DNA of 36,942 nt. Source: Candidatus Jacksonbacteria bacterium RIFOXYB2_FULL_44_15. Lineage in GTDB: Bacteria; Patescibacteriota; Patescibacteriia; UBA9629. The notes below the pieces were generated by a model. The model was not told the DNA's origin. It saw only the letters and a program-made list of their open reading frames with translations, and ran no database searches. Where the stretch lies: NCBI GenBank assembly GCA_001818235.1, contig MHJY01000034.1, positions 1 to 36,942 on the forward strand. The letters run 5' to 3'. Each line of letters starts with the position of its first letter. The first letter of the stretch is position 1. A program made the translations under genes and the position numbers. This document shows, in pieces, positions 19,458 to 29,897 of the stretch.

Positions 19458-21284
19458 TTATTTTTGCGTAAAATACCAATCTAAAAATTCGCGTGCCACT
19501 GGCACGGCAGAATTTGACCCATCTCCTTCCTCCATTAAAACTGTCAGCACAATTGTCGGCGCCTCCGCTGGTGCGTAGCCGGTAAACCAGCCGTGTGGTT
19601 TTTTATTTGATGCAAATTGGGCGCTGCCTGTTTTACCGGCGATGGTGACCGGCAAACTATTTAAAGATCTGGCACTGCCTAAAGTGACAGTATCACGGAG
19701 TCCCTTACGGACTATTTCTATATTTTTACTGGAAATAAAATTTTTGTCAATAACATGCACGTTGCCGGATAACAAATGCGGTTGGTATAAAGTTCCGCTG
19801 TTTGCAAAAAAAGCAGTCCACTGGGCCATTTGCAGCGGAGTTACGAGCAAATCTCCTTGTCCGATACTTAAATGATACGTATCCCCCAGATACCAAGCTT
19901 CATTTTTTTCATTTAATTTCCAGGCAGCGCTCGGAAAAAAACCGCTTGCTTCGCCCGGTAATTCAATCTGAGTTGGTTGCCCCAAATGAAATAAATTAGC
20001 ATACTTAGCAAGGCCTTCTAAGCCTAAACCAGTAATATTTTGGGCGCCGCCGCCAACCGCATAAAAATATGTGTTGACTGACCAGGCTAAAGCGCGCGTA
20101 ACATTCGTGGTGCCATGTCCGCCCGCTAACCAATCAGGGAAAAACCATTCTCCTATTCTAATTCCACCAGTTGACAGCACGGTCGTATTTTTATCCACAT
20201 TGCCTTCTTCCAGAGCACCGGCGGCGACGATCAGTTTAAAAGTCGAACCAGGTGGATATTCCCCGGCTATCGCGCGGTTAAATAATGGTTTGTTTGGGTT
20301 TTGAATTAATTCCCGATATTTGTTTTCATCAAACTGGGAAGTGAAAATATTATCATCAAAACTGGGAAGTGAAATTAAAGCTAAAATTGATCCGTCGCGC
20401 GGGTCTAACGCAATCGCCGCCGCGCGCTCGACTTTAAATTCAATCATGCGAGCGCTAAGAATTTGCGCTAATTTTTCCTGAGCTTTCAGGTCAACAGTCA
20501 AAATGATGTCTGTTCCTTTTTGCGAAGGTCGATAGTCAATTATTTTATCTTCTTTGCCCAATGAATTTACTTGCACTCTTTTTTGACCTTTTTGACCGCG
20601 CAGTTTTTGTTCAAACGCCAGTTCGATGCCGGCGGCCCCTTTGATGTCAGAAAGAGAATAGTAGTCGTCCTGCTCAAGATCTTCCGGAGAAACAAAACTA
20701 GTGTACCCTAAAATTGGCGCCAGTAGCTCTCCATAAAGGTACTGGCGTTTAAAACTTTCTTGCAAAAAAACGCCCGGCCATTCTTCGATTTCTGGAATCA
20801 GTTTAACCCCTTCTTCGTAGGTCAAATTTTTTTTAATAACGATTGGAATATAAGAGATAGTATTTAGCTTGTCCTCCAGCAGGGGGGCGGCCGAAATATC
20901 CGGGAACAAAACGCGCAACCGCGACGCAATTTGGTCAACCGGAAAACGATGCTGGTAAAGATCAATCGGCGTTGCCATTAGGGAAAAGCTTGGCGCATTA
21001 GTAACTAAGGGGTTCTGTTGACGATCATAGATGATTCCCCGCAAAGGTTTAATTTCTTTATTGCGGATCCGGTTTTCTTCCGCCAAGTTTTTAAAATCGG
21101 CGCCGGAAATAATTTGCAAATTTCCCAAGTAAAATATCAATATCGCGGTCAATAATCCGAGACCGATTTTTAACAAAGCGATTCTTTTAGAACCGTATAT
21201 TTTGCGAAGTGAATCCGGTGCGCGAGTGGAAAAAAGAAAAGCGTTGCCTTCCCATTCTCTTTGCCGGAAGCCTTTGATGAACAT
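19458..21284 (-). CDS. mrdA: Penicillin-binding protein 2 (transpeptidase)
   Basis: PLRGIIYDRQQNPLVTNAPSF; EYPPGSTFKLIVAAGALEEG (SxxK); WSVNTYFY (SxN); IAGKTGSAQF (KTG). Confidence 0.93.
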   Translation of the reverse strand: MFIKGFRQREWEGNAFLFSTRAPDSLRKIYGSKRIALLKIGLGLLTAILIFYLGNLQIISGADFKNLAEENRIRNKEIKPLRGIIYDRQQNPLVTNAPSFSLMATPIDLYQHRFPVDQIASRLRVLFPDISAAPLLEDKLNTISYIPIVIKKNLTYEEGVKLIPEIEEWPGVFLQESFKRQYLYGELLAPILGYTSFVSPEDLEQDDYYSLSDIKGAAGIELAFEQKLRGQKGQKRVQVNSLGKEDKIIDYRPSQKGTDIILTVDLKAQEKLAQILSARMIEFKVERAAAIALDPRDGSILALISLPSFDDNIFTSQFDENKYRELIQNPNKPLFNRAIAGEYPPGSTFKLIVAAGALEEGNVDKNTTVLSTGGIRIGEWFFPDWLAGGHGTTNVTRALAWSVNTYFYAVGGGAQNITGLGLEGLAKYANLFHLGQPTQIELPGEASGFFPSAAWKLNEKNEAWYLGDTYHLSIGQGDLLVTPLQMAQWTAFFANSGTLYQPHLLSGNVHVIDKNFISSKNIEIVRKGLRDTVTLGSARSLNSLPVTIAGKTGSAQFASNKKPHGWFTGYAPAEAPTIVLTVLMEEGDGSNSAVPVAREFLDWYFTQK

Positions 21285-21291
21285 ATGTGGA

Positions 21292-21786
21292 TCAAATAAA
21301 CCGTTTTCCCAGCTGTTGCTTTATGGTTTTAATCACCACAAGCGCAATAAAGGCGATAGTTGTATTTATTGCAATTAAGGTTGCCATTTCCTGTAAAGTA
21401 AAGACGTTGATTTTAAGAGTGATCAGTGTGTAAATTAAAAAATATGACAGATTGAAAGCAAGAATCAGCAAAAAAATTGAAATGTAATTTTGCCCGCTCA
21501 GAATAGTATTTTTTAATAAATAAATACTACCCAATGCCAGTAAGGCCGTCATTGAGGTAAGCCCTAGCCAGCTGTTATGATTATAGTCCGCGGCTAGACC
21601 TAAAAATATGGCAATCAGCGTTGTTTTTTCCCATCCGGCTTGCAAAAAAATCAATGTTAGCGCAATGGTGGGGGCACTAATCAAATTAAAGGGTAATTTT
21701 AAGGCGCTCCCGAAAGTATCGGCGCATAGCAACATAAAAACAACCACCACCCAATAAATAATTTGACGCATAGGCGTTAAGCGCAA
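21292..21786 (-). CDS. mreD: Rod shape-determining protein MreD-like membrane protein
   Basis: 164 aa, hydrophobic throughout; lies between mreC and mrdA. Confidence 0.75.
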   Translation of the reverse strand: MRLTPMRQIIYWVVVVFMLLCADTFGSALKLPFNLISAPTIALTLIFLQAGWEKTTLIAIFLGLAADYNHNSWLGLTSMTALLALGSIYLLKNTILSGQNYISIFLLILAFNLSYFLIYTLITLKINVFTLQEMATLIAINTTIAFIALVVIKTIKQQLGKRFI

Positions 21787-21788
21787 GA

Positions 21789-22598
21789 TTAGTTTTCCGG
21801 TGCTATTAGTACCGCGGCTACTGTGAGGTCTTCGATTATATAGGGTACTTCCACCAGCGCCGAATTGAATATTTCGTTGTCGCTTTCCTGCAATTTAATT
21901 ACGCGGCCCAGATATAAATCAGCGGGTATATTTTCTTGCAAGCCATTGGTGAGCACTTTTTGGCCGGGAATGATGTCAATGTTTCTTGGTATTAAATTGA
22001 GGACTAACGACGTTCCTTGCCGACCGTTAAGAACGCCGGCAATATTATGCTCCAGGCCTTCTAATGTAGCCAGGATATTGGTGTTATCATCAATTGATAA
22101 TTTGACGATCGATTGATACATGCCGACTGTTTCAACTTTGCCAAGCAAAATGCCGGTGCCGCTGATAACGGCCTGGCCGCTTTTAAGTCCGTTTTTTGCT
22201 CCTTTGCTGATGACGACAGTTTTTTGTAAAGCAGAATTATTTTTATAGATAATATTTGCGACTACGACGCGGTAAGCAGTTTGTTTGGGAAAATTTAATA
22301 AAGCGCGAAGTTCGATATTTTCTTTTTCCACGCTCTCGATCTCCAAAATGCGCGCTCTTAAATTATTGACTTCGTTTTGAAGTTCGCCGACGCGTTGCTG
22401 TAAGTCGGATTTGGATAAATTAGCGTTTAATAAGTAGCGATTGGTTTGGCTACTTAATTTTATGATTTCTGCATTGGTTGGAGCAAAAATTAGCGAAAAA
22501 AAGCGGTCAACAAATTTAAGAAAACCTAGGTGGTAGCTAATCAAAAAAATCCCAAATAAAGCGAGGGCGATGAGAATTTTATTGGCCTTAATATTCAT
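21789..22598 (-). CDS. mreC: Rod shape-determining protein MreC
   Basis: N-terminal TM, coiled coil, VVISKGAKNGLKSGQAVISGTGILLGKVETVG...; follows mreB. Confidence 0.88.
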   Translation of the reverse strand: MNIKANKILIALALFGIFLISYHLGFLKFVDRFFSLIFAPTNAEIIKLSSQTNRYLLNANLSKSDLQQRVGELQNEVNNLRARILEIESVEKENIELRALLNFPKQTAYRVVVANIIYKNNSALQKTVVISKGAKNGLKSGQAVISGTGILLGKVETVGMYQSIVKLSIDDNTNILATLEGLEHNIAGVLNGRQGTSLVLNLIPRNIDIIPGQKVLTNGLQENIPADLYLGRVIKLQESDNEIFNSALVEVPYIIEDLTVAAVLIAPEN

Positions 22599-22599
22599 G

Positions 22600-23646
22600 T
22601 TAATCCATCGATGAAGGCAACCTTACCCGGTGCAGCAATTCCATGTCTTCTAGGAGTAAGCCAGTCCCGCGAGCGACGGTAGTTAACGGATCATCAACAA
22701 TTGTGACCGGCACTTTAGTTTTTAGGGAAATTAGTTTATCCAACCCATGCAGTAATGCTCCGCCGCCGGCTAAATAAATGCCCCGCTCGTGAATGTCGGC
22801 GGCTAATTCTGGCGGTGTAGACTCGAGCGTGTTAATGATGTTTTCTACAATCGCGTTAATTGAAGGCAAAATCGCTTCTCGAATTTGGGCGTTGGTGATA
22901 ACGGTCTCCGTTGGTAAACCATCCAGTAAATTTCGTCCGCGAATAATATATTCATGAATTTCCTTGGTCGGCAGTACCGAACCAATTCTAATTTTTGCAT
23001 TTTCGGCGGTCGGTTCGCCGATCAAAATGTTAAAATTTTCACGGACAAAATTCAGGATACTTTCATTAAATTCATCGCCGGCGATCGGCAGAGATTTTTT
23101 GGTAACAATTCCGCCGAGGGAGATGACAGCGATTTCGGTAGTGCCGCCGCCGACATCGACAATCATAAAACCGTGGGGTTCGTGAATTGGGATGCGGGCG
23201 CCAATCGCCGCGGCCATGGGTTCTTCGATTAGAAAAACTTCCCGCGCACCGGCCGATAGCGTTGCGTCTTCCACTGCCTTGCGTTCGACTTCGGTAACCT
23301 CCATTGGTAAACCGATAATAATGCGCGGCCGCGGCACGAATGCCCGGTGTTCTTTGCGGTGAGTTTTGTTAATAAAATATTTTAGCATTTTTTCGGTGAC
23401 TTCGAAATCGGAGATAACGCCGTCACGCAGAGGTTTTATGGCGGTGATATGAGCCGGTGTTTTACCCATCATTTTTCTTGCCTCGTCGCCCACGGCTAAA
23501 ATTTCTTCGGTGCGGTTATTGATGGCCACAACTGACGGTTCATTAATAACAATGCCTTTGTCTTTAACATAAACCAAGGTATTGGCCGTACCGAGATCAA
23601 TTCCGATGTCTTTAGATAATTGTCCGAAAAGTCTGTCGAGAAACAT
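22600..23646 (-). CDS. mreB: Rod shape-determining protein MreB
   Basis: DIGIDLGTANTLVYVKDKGIVINEPSVVAIN...MIVDVGGGTTEIAVISLGGIV...GIYLAGGGALLHGLDKLI. Confidence 0.97.
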   Translation of the reverse strand: MFLDRLFGQLSKDIGIDLGTANTLVYVKDKGIVINEPSVVAINNRTEEILAVGDEARKMMGKTPAHITAIKPLRDGVISDFEVTEKMLKYFINKTHRKEHRAFVPRPRIIIGLPMEVTEVERKAVEDATLSAGAREVFLIEEPMAAAIGARIPIHEPHGFMIVDVGGGTTEIAVISLGGIVTKKSLPIAGDEFNESILNFVRENFNILIGEPTAENAKIRIGSVLPTKEIHEYIIRGRNLLDGLPTETVITNAQIREAILPSINAIVENIINTLESTPPELAADIHERGIYLAGGGALLHGLDKLISLKTKVPVTIVDDPLTTVARGTGLLLEDMELLHRVRLPSSMD

Positions 23647-23660
23647 AAATTATTCCTGGT

Positions 23661-25148
23661 TTAGGTAACTTTTGGAAAAAGCGAACTGCCGAGAGTGATT
23701 TTCTGATTTGGAATATTAAGCATGGCCGTAATTTTTTCCGCCGTTTTCGGCAAAAATGGGGCCAGCTCCCGGGCCATCAAATCAATTGCCGCAGTAACGC
23801 GGCCTAAAACCCCGATTATTTGCTCCTGTTTTACGGTGGCATCCAGCGACCATGGTTTTTCTGAGGCCAATAGCTGATCATTTTCTTTAGCCAACTGCAT
23901 AATTTCTTTTAATACGTCGTACAGTTTTAACTCTGACATGAGCGTTTGATAATGGTTCCATGCCGGTTGCTGTTTGGGTAGTTTTTGCTGGACAATCGAC
24001 CAAAAATCAGCCCAATCATTTATTTGTTTTAGACAAAGGTGAGTGGTTCTGGAAACCAAATTACCGATGCCATTAGCCAAATCAGCGTTAAATTTTTCTT
24101 TAAACCGGCTCGCCTCGATATCGCCGTCACTGCCGAACGGAAATTGCGACAAAATCAAGTAGCGCGCGCCGTCGTCGCCGTAATCATGCACCAGCTGGCT
24201 GGGATCAATTACATTTCCCAAAGTTTTACTCATTTTTTCACCGTTGATCGTAAAAAAACCATGTGCAAAAATTTGGCGGGGCAGTTGGCGCGGATCATTT
24301 TTGTAGTAGGCTAAAAGCATCGCCGGCCAAAAGAGGCAGTGAAATTTTATTATGTCCTTGGCCATTAAATGGAGGTCAGGGGGCCAAAATTTATCCAGGC
24401 CCTCGGTGCCAAGCCCTGGCGCAGAATTGTGTTGGACAGCTGTCCAGTAATTTAATAGCGCCTCCACCCAGACGTAAATAGTTTGCTCTTTATCCCAAGG
24501 CAATGGAATGCCCCATTCTACTTGTGGCCGAGAAACAGAAAAATCCTCAATCCCCTGCTTGAACAATCCCAAGACTTCTTGTTTTCTGACCGGCGGGGAA
24601 ATTTTAATTTCGTCGTTCTCAATCAATATTTTAATCTGCGGCAAATAATCGCTTAATTTAAAAAACCAATTTTTTTCGGTAACTTTTTGCGGAGGTTTTT
24701 TATGATCCGGGCAGAATCCGCGTTCATCAAGTTGCCGCTCGGTTAAAAAACTTTCACAGCCAGTGCAATAGAGGCCGCAATAATCGCCTTCGTACAAAGC
24801 GCCTTGACTTTTGAGCTGGCTGATAAATTGCTGGGCACCTTGCATGTGATAGCTATTCGTAGTTCTGATAAATTGGCTATACTCGATATTCAACTCTCGC
24901 CAGGTAGCTGCAAAAAGCGGGGCGATTTGATCGCAAAATTGTTGCGAACTCATACCGGCCGCTTGCGCCGCTTCGGCAATTTTAGCGCCATGTTCGTCAG
25001 TGCCGGTCAAAAAAAATACCGCTTCCCTGCCCAGTTGTCGCCTGTAATGGCGCGTCAGCACATCCGCGGCCAGCGTTGTGTAAGCGTGGCCAATGTGCGG
25101 TTTGGCGTTAACGTAATAGATCGGCGTTGTCAGATAAAATTTATCCAT
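23661..25148 (-). CDS. metG: Methionyl-tRNA synthetase
   Basis: FYLTTPIYYVNAKPHIGHAYTTLAADV; CTGCESFL Zn motif; GEKMSKTLGNVIDP (KMSKS). Confidence 0.96.
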   Translation of the reverse strand: MDKFYLTTPIYYVNAKPHIGHAYTTLAADVLTRHYRRQLGREAVFFLTGTDEHGAKIAEAAQAAGMSSQQFCDQIAPLFAATWRELNIEYSQFIRTTNSYHMQGAQQFISQLKSQGALYEGDYCGLYCTGCESFLTERQLDERGFCPDHKKPPQKVTEKNWFFKLSDYLPQIKILIENDEIKISPPVRKQEVLGLFKQGIEDFSVSRPQVEWGIPLPWDKEQTIYVWVEALLNYWTAVQHNSAPGLGTEGLDKFWPPDLHLMAKDIIKFHCLFWPAMLLAYYKNDPRQLPRQIFAHGFFTINGEKMSKTLGNVIDPSQLVHDYGDDGARYLILSQFPFGSDGDIEASRFKEKFNADLANGIGNLVSRTTHLCLKQINDWADFWSIVQQKLPKQQPAWNHYQTLMSELKLYDVLKEIMQLAKENDQLLASEKPWSLDATVKQEQIIGVLGRVTAAIDLMARELAPFLPKTAEKITAMLNIPNQKITLGSSLFPKVT

Positions 25149-25171
25149 ATAGGCAACTTAAACATAACAGA

Positions 25172-25195
25172 AAAAATCCTCGTTGTCGAGGTTGC
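25172..25195 (-). terminator. Rho-independent terminator downstream of the SDH-like gene
   Basis: Minus strand CCTCG-ACAA-CGAGG followed by ATTTTTTC. Confidence 0.65.
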
Positions 25196-25251
25196 ATAAA
25201 AGCACTAATAGCGGCCACTTTTGGAGTTGTTTTTGGTAAAACGTAGCTTAG

Positions 25252-26240
25252 TTATGCAATAATTTTCCAGTGAGATGATTCTATATTTACGTCAATCGTG
25301 GCCTGATTGTCTTTAATCAATTTACGAATGTGGCCACTAAAAATAAATTCATGATTAAGCGTGGCGCTTTCAATCGCGGCGCCGACATATTGGATTTTTT
25401 TAACTTCTTCTGCCTGCAATTCTTGAACCGGATTGAATGGTTGGTTTAAAAGCATGATTTTGGCATAGTTTTCGTACAAGTCCCAAATTTGTGGATTTAA
25501 TTTTTCGTCACTATTTTCTATGCTTAATCCTAAATCCAGAGCTTCATCGCGGGTAATAGGATAACCGTGAATGCAGATATCTTGGGTAAGAGCATTGCAG
25601 ATTTTTTTAATTTGCTCCTGGTCATGATTTTTTTTAAGGTGCATGAGTAGGAGTTTTTCCACGATTTGGCGAGCCATGCGAGCGGCGCGGTAAATATTGC
25701 CAATCGCCAGCGGGTGAATTTTTTCCACCAATGCTTTATAAATCTCGACCATTTGTTCGTCTTTAACGCCAGCTCTTTCTTTGGCAAACAGGAAATAGGA
25801 ATTTAGATCTTCCACGCTTATTTCCATCCCCTGTGTTTGGTTATTTGGATTTTTTGGATTAAACGGATGCCCGGTCGAAGGATCCACCGGCGACAGTTCG
25901 CCAAGCGGTCCCATCACAATTTTGTCAGCGCCAATGGCGATTAAAGTGCCAGCGCTGTGGGCGCGCGATATGGAATAATTACTTCCACTTGCTGGGCATA
26001 ACTTCTGATAAGCTTGATTAATCGGATGGGCGCAATCATATCGCCGCCGCGGGTGTACAAAAAAAGGCTGATTAATTTCTGCTTGCCGATTTTTTCCAAA
26101 TGTTGGGCGACAATCGGGATAATGTCATCCGCGATTTTTGTGGCGAATGGCTGGCGATCGCCGGTAATATAAGCAATTAACCGTGACGAGCGTGCTTGCT
26201 CAATTTGTTTGATTAGATCTGTTCTGGGTTGGTTGGTCAT
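25252..26240 (-). pseudogene. SDH-family (serine dehydrogenase proteinase / ClpP-crotonase fold) protein, split by a frameshift
   Basis: N-part ORF (25941-26240) ends ...LFLYTRGGDMIAPIRLIKLIRSYAQQVEVIIPYRAPTALAL*. The C-part, read in the other frame, continues AHSAGTLIAIGADKIVMGPLGELSPVDPSTGHPFNP. Together they make one approximately 325-aa SDH-type protein. Confidence 0.85.
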
Positions 26241-26243
26241 GAT

Positions 26244-27077
26244 TTATAAAAGCAGAATAATTAAAATTGCCGCGAGTATCAAGCGATAAAAACCGAATAT
26301 TTTTAAGCCCCAAGAATCAAGGATTTTCATCAATAATTTGATTGCCAGCCAGCCGCCAATTGCGGCCGTTACAAATCCAATTGTCAGAGTCAGCATGGGA
26401 ATAGGCGTGGCAGACCCATGTTTGGCAATTTTGATTATTTGATCGGCGCCAGCCGCCAAGATCAGCGGAATGCTGATTAAGAACGAGAACCGTGCCGCCG
26501 CTTGTTTTGTCAGATCGCAAAAAATTCCGGCGCTGATAGTCACCCCGGAACGCGAAGCCCCGGGAATAAGCGAAAAAATTTGAAAGATGCCGATCGAAAG
26601 CGCCTGCGACCATGATAATGAAGTCAACGCGTTTTGATCTTTACTTTGTTCAGTAGCGTTTACTTTTTTTTGATTGCCCACCCAATCGGCGACAATCAAC
26701 ACGACTCCCCAAAAAATTAAATTGATAATGACGATACTTTCGGAACGGAACCGCTGTTCGATTAAATCATTAAACGCAAAACCAATCAGCCCGGCCGGAA
26801 TAATTGCCAGTAAAATCAACCCGGCCAATCGCCGCTTGTCGTGATCAACTTTTTCTGTTATCACAAAAAACGATTTTAAAATCTGCCAGACGTCGCGCCG
26901 AAAATAAAAGACAACGGCAGTCAGCGTCCCCAGATGCAAAACGACGTCAAACCACAGCGGCTGTAGCGGCCAGTTAAACAGTTTCGGAATAATAATCAAA
27001 TGGCCGGAGCTTGATACCGGCAAAAATTCGGTTACGCTTTGGATCAGGGCTAAAACAAAAGCCTGTAAAATCGTCAT
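26244..27077 (-). CDS. uppP: Undecaprenyl-diphosphatase UppP/BacA
   Basis: QSVTEFLPVSSSGHLIIIPKLF...LIPGASRSGVTISAGIFCDLTKQAAARFSFLISIP. Confidence 0.95.
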   Translation of the reverse strand: MTILQAFVLALIQSVTEFLPVSSSGHLIIIPKLFNWPLQPLWFDVVLHLGTLTAVVFYFRRDVWQILKSFFVITEKVDHDKRRLAGLILLAIIPAGLIGFAFNDLIEQRFRSESIVIINLIFWGVVLIVADWVGNQKKVNATEQSKDQNALTSLSWSQALSIGIFQIFSLIPGASRSGVTISAGIFCDLTKQAAARFSFLISIPLILAAGADQIIKIAKHGSATPIPMLTLTIGFVTAAIGGWLAIKLLMKILDSWGLKIFGFYRLILAAILIILLL

Positions 27078-27080
27078 AAT

Positions 27081-28751
27081 TTATTGGCGATACATTTCTT
27101 CGATTTCGCGCTGATAATTTTTTTCTATTACCCGGCGTTTGAGTTTTAAAGTCGGCGATAACTCGTCCTCTTCCACGGAAAACGGCTTAACTAAAAGAAT
27201 GATTTTTTTTATTTGTTCATGGTCAGGAAAATCGGCTAATAACTGGTTAATTTCCGAGCGGATTAAACTGTAAGCCATCCGTTCCTGCATTTCAGTGCTA
27301 CTTTGCGCCCAGGCCGGGTCATTTTTAAAAGTATCCCAAGCCGGAGTAATAATGGCGGTAATCATTTTTCGTCCCTCGCCGATTATCATTGATTGGTTGA
27401 TATAAGGGCTGGCATCAAGGGCGCTTTCGATTTCTTCGGGCTGAACTTTTTTTCCGGTTGATAAAACAATTATATTTTTTTTGCGGCCTAAAATTTTAAT
27501 GTAACCGTCTTCGTCGATTTTCGCAAAATCACCAGTTTTAAAAAAGCCGTCCTCGGTCAGAGATTCTTTAGAAGCCAGTGGTAAGCGGTGATAATTCGCC
27601 GCGACTGACGGGCCTTTGACCAGTAATTCATTGTCAGCGGCCAGTTTTACTTCCAGATTATCAAGCGGCAAGCCGCAGGTGCCAAACCTATTTTGTTTGA
27701 GCCGGTTAGTGGAAACGACCGGGGAAGTTTCGGTTAACCCGTAACCCTCGAGAATAGCTAAACCAAAATTATGAAAGAATTTACTGATTGAGGGATCAAG
27801 CGTAGCACCGCCGGAAATGCAAAATTTGATGCGACCGCCAAAGCGTTTTTTGATTATCCGGCGCAGTAGAATATTCCCGCCCGGCAGGCCATTAACTATT
27901 TGGAAACTTTTTTTGCCGGAAATTTTTTCGTAAGCTTTCTCGAATACTCTCGGCACGCCAACCAAAATCGTCGGTTTAGCCAGTTGCAGATCAGCCGCCA
28001 GATCCCGATAATCCCCGGCGTAATAGATGGCGGCTCCTTGTGCTAAGGGCGTGTAATAGCCGGCGGTGCGCTCAAATATATGCGACAGCGGCAAAAAAGA
28101 CAAAAATCTGTCTTGCGGGCCGATAAAAATTGCCCGTGCGGACGCTTGGATGTTGCTGATTAAATTGCGATGCGAAAGCACTACTCCCTTGGGCAACCCG
28201 GTAGTTCCGGAAGTGTAAACGATGGTTGCCGTTGTTGTTGCCGGTTCATCAATTAAGCTTAGTTGCGTGGGCGCGGTTTCGGGCGGAGGTGTTTTTATAA
28301 GGTCGCGAAAATAAATAAATTTCTCCCGATCAAGCCCAAAAATTCGGTTCCGGGAGAAATAGATGATTTTTTTTAGGTTCAAGGTTTCGTGGGCCTGGTA
28401 AAGTTTTTCAAATAAATGGCTGTCGGAAATAAATAATATTTTGGCGCCGGAATCGTCGATTACATGTTTGATGTATTTCGGCTGAAAAACAGAATGAATC
28501 GGCACGGTAATCGCCCCTAATAATTGAATCGCTAAATCAGCCATTACCCATTCCGGGCGATTTTCGCTAAAAAGGGCAATTGTATCGCCGCGCGACGCGC
28601 CAAGGGTAATCAAACTGTTTTTTAATTGATAGACCGCGGATTTGAGTTGCGCAAAAGTAATGCCCTGAAATCGGTTTTTGAATTTGTAAGCGAGGGCGGT
28701 TTGTTCGGAAAATTTTCGAGTATTGTAAAATATTAATTCTGGGATAGTCAT
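27081..28751 (-). CDS. AMP-forming long-chain acyl-CoA synthetase-like protein
   Basis: TIVYTSGTTGLPKGVVLSHRNL; LSFLPLSHIFERTAGYY; GYGLTETSPVVS; FFKTGDFAKIDEDGYIKILGRKKNIIVLSTGKKVQPEEIE. Confidence 0.92.
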   Translation of the reverse strand: MTIPELIFYNTRKFSEQTALAYKFKNRFQGITFAQLKSAVYQLKNSLITLGASRGDTIALFSENRPEWVMADLAIQLLGAITVPIHSVFQPKYIKHVIDDSGAKILFISDSHLFEKLYQAHETLNLKKIIYFSRNRIFGLDREKFIYFRDLIKTPPPETAPTQLSLIDEPATTTATIVYTSGTTGLPKGVVLSHRNLISNIQASARAIFIGPQDRFLSFLPLSHIFERTAGYYTPLAQGAAIYYAGDYRDLAADLQLAKPTILVGVPRVFEKAYEKISGKKSFQIVNGLPGGNILLRRIIKKRFGGRIKFCISGGATLDPSISKFFHNFGLAILEGYGLTETSPVVSTNRLKQNRFGTCGLPLDNLEVKLAADNELLVKGPSVAANYHRLPLASKESLTEDGFFKTGDFAKIDEDGYIKILGRKKNIIVLSTGKKVQPEEIESALDASPYINQSMIIGEGRKMITAIITPAWDTFKNDPAWAQSSTEMQERMAYSLIRSEINQLLADFPDHEQIKKIILLVKPFSVEEDELSPTLKLKRRVIEKNYQREIEEMYRQ

Positions 28752-28797
28752 GCAAAAAAAACCCGATTAACCCTCCCCAGTGATATTTATTTGATGA

Positions 28798-29805
28798 TCA
28801 GCTCGATTTAATGACTAACTCCACCAAGCGATTGGTATATCCCCACTCGTTGTCGTACCAAGACATAATTTTAACCAGATCGCCGTCAATCACTTTAGTC
28901 AAAGCCAGATCAATAATGCCGGAATAAGCAGTGCGGTGAATGTCGGTCGATACCAGCGGTTCATCGGTCACGCCGATAATTCCTTGGTATCGGGCTGAGG
29001 CCGCGGCGTTTTTTAGAATTTGGTTAACTTCCGCAACAGTGGTTTTTTTTGATACCAGCATAGTGACATCAGAAATAGAGCCGACTGGTACTGGTACGCG
29101 CAGGGCTAAGCCGTCAAATTTGCCTTGGAGGTCCGGAATCACTTGGGCAGTGGCCAGCGCGGCGCCGGTCGATGTCGGCACAATGTTTATGGCCGCTGCG
29201 CGCCCGCGCCTGAGATCCTTGTGCGGTCCATCAACTAAACTTTGATCTGCCGTGTAACCGTGAATTGTGGTTAAGATTGCTTTTTTAATGCCGAGCGCCT
29301 CGTGGATAACTTGCACTGCCGGCGCGATTGAGTTGGTGGTGCAGGAGGCGCAAGATTTGAGCGGATTTTTATCGGCGGTGATATCGGTTACGCCGAGCAC
29401 GCAGGTGGAGATTCCGCCGGATGACCCCTCGTTTTTGGGCGGAGCGGACAGGATCACTTGTTTGGCGCCGGCTTGCAGATGCAAGCGCATGGTTTCTTCG
29501 GTGCGAAATATTCCGGTTGATTCGATTACCGTGTCGACTCCTAACTTGCCCCACGGCAATTTATTGGGTTCTTTTTCGGCAAACACGCTGTAAGATTTAC
29601 CGGCGACAACTATCGCGTTTTCCGTCGCCTGCACTTCTTTTTCGTATGTTCCGTAAACGCTGTCGTATTTAAGAAGATAAGCCAAGGTTTTGGTCGGGAA
29701 AAGATCGTTAATCGCCACGACTTCCAGTTCGTCTTGATGTTGCAGGGCGATTTTAAAGGCGGCGCGTCCGATTCGGCCAAAGCCGTTGATCGCAATTTTT
29801 TTCAT
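28798..29805 (-). CDS. gap: Glyceraldehyde-3-phosphate dehydrogenase, type I
   Basis: KIAINGFGRIGRAAFK; SCASCTTNSIAP; WYDNEWGYTNRLVEL. Confidence 0.97.
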   Translation of the reverse strand: MKKIAINGFGRIGRAAFKIALQHQDELEVVAINDLFPTKTLAYLLKYDSVYGTYEKEVQATENAIVVAGKSYSVFAEKEPNKLPWGKLGVDTVIESTGIFRTEETMRLHLQAGAKQVILSAPPKNEGSSGGISTCVLGVTDITADKNPLKSCASCTTNSIAPAVQVIHEALGIKKAILTTIHGYTADQSLVDGPHKDLRRGRAAAINIVPTSTGAALATAQVIPDLQGKFDGLALRVPVPVGSISDVTMLVSKKTTVAEVNQILKNAAASARYQGIIGVTDEPLVSTDIHRTAYSGIIDLALTKVIDGDLVKIMSWYDNEWGYTNRLVELVIKSS

Positions 29806-29897
29806 AATCAGGCAGTTGCTAAATTACATCCCACTAATATTTAAAAAGTTATTAGTGATGATGAATAGCTCTAAACTAAACGACTTTAAAAAATATA

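Noticed and set aside
25941-25985. Programmed -1 frameshifting in the SDH-like gene
   Set aside because: No canonical slippery heptamer or obvious downstream pseudoknot; indel or assembly error in the CG run is the simpler reading, though not excluded.
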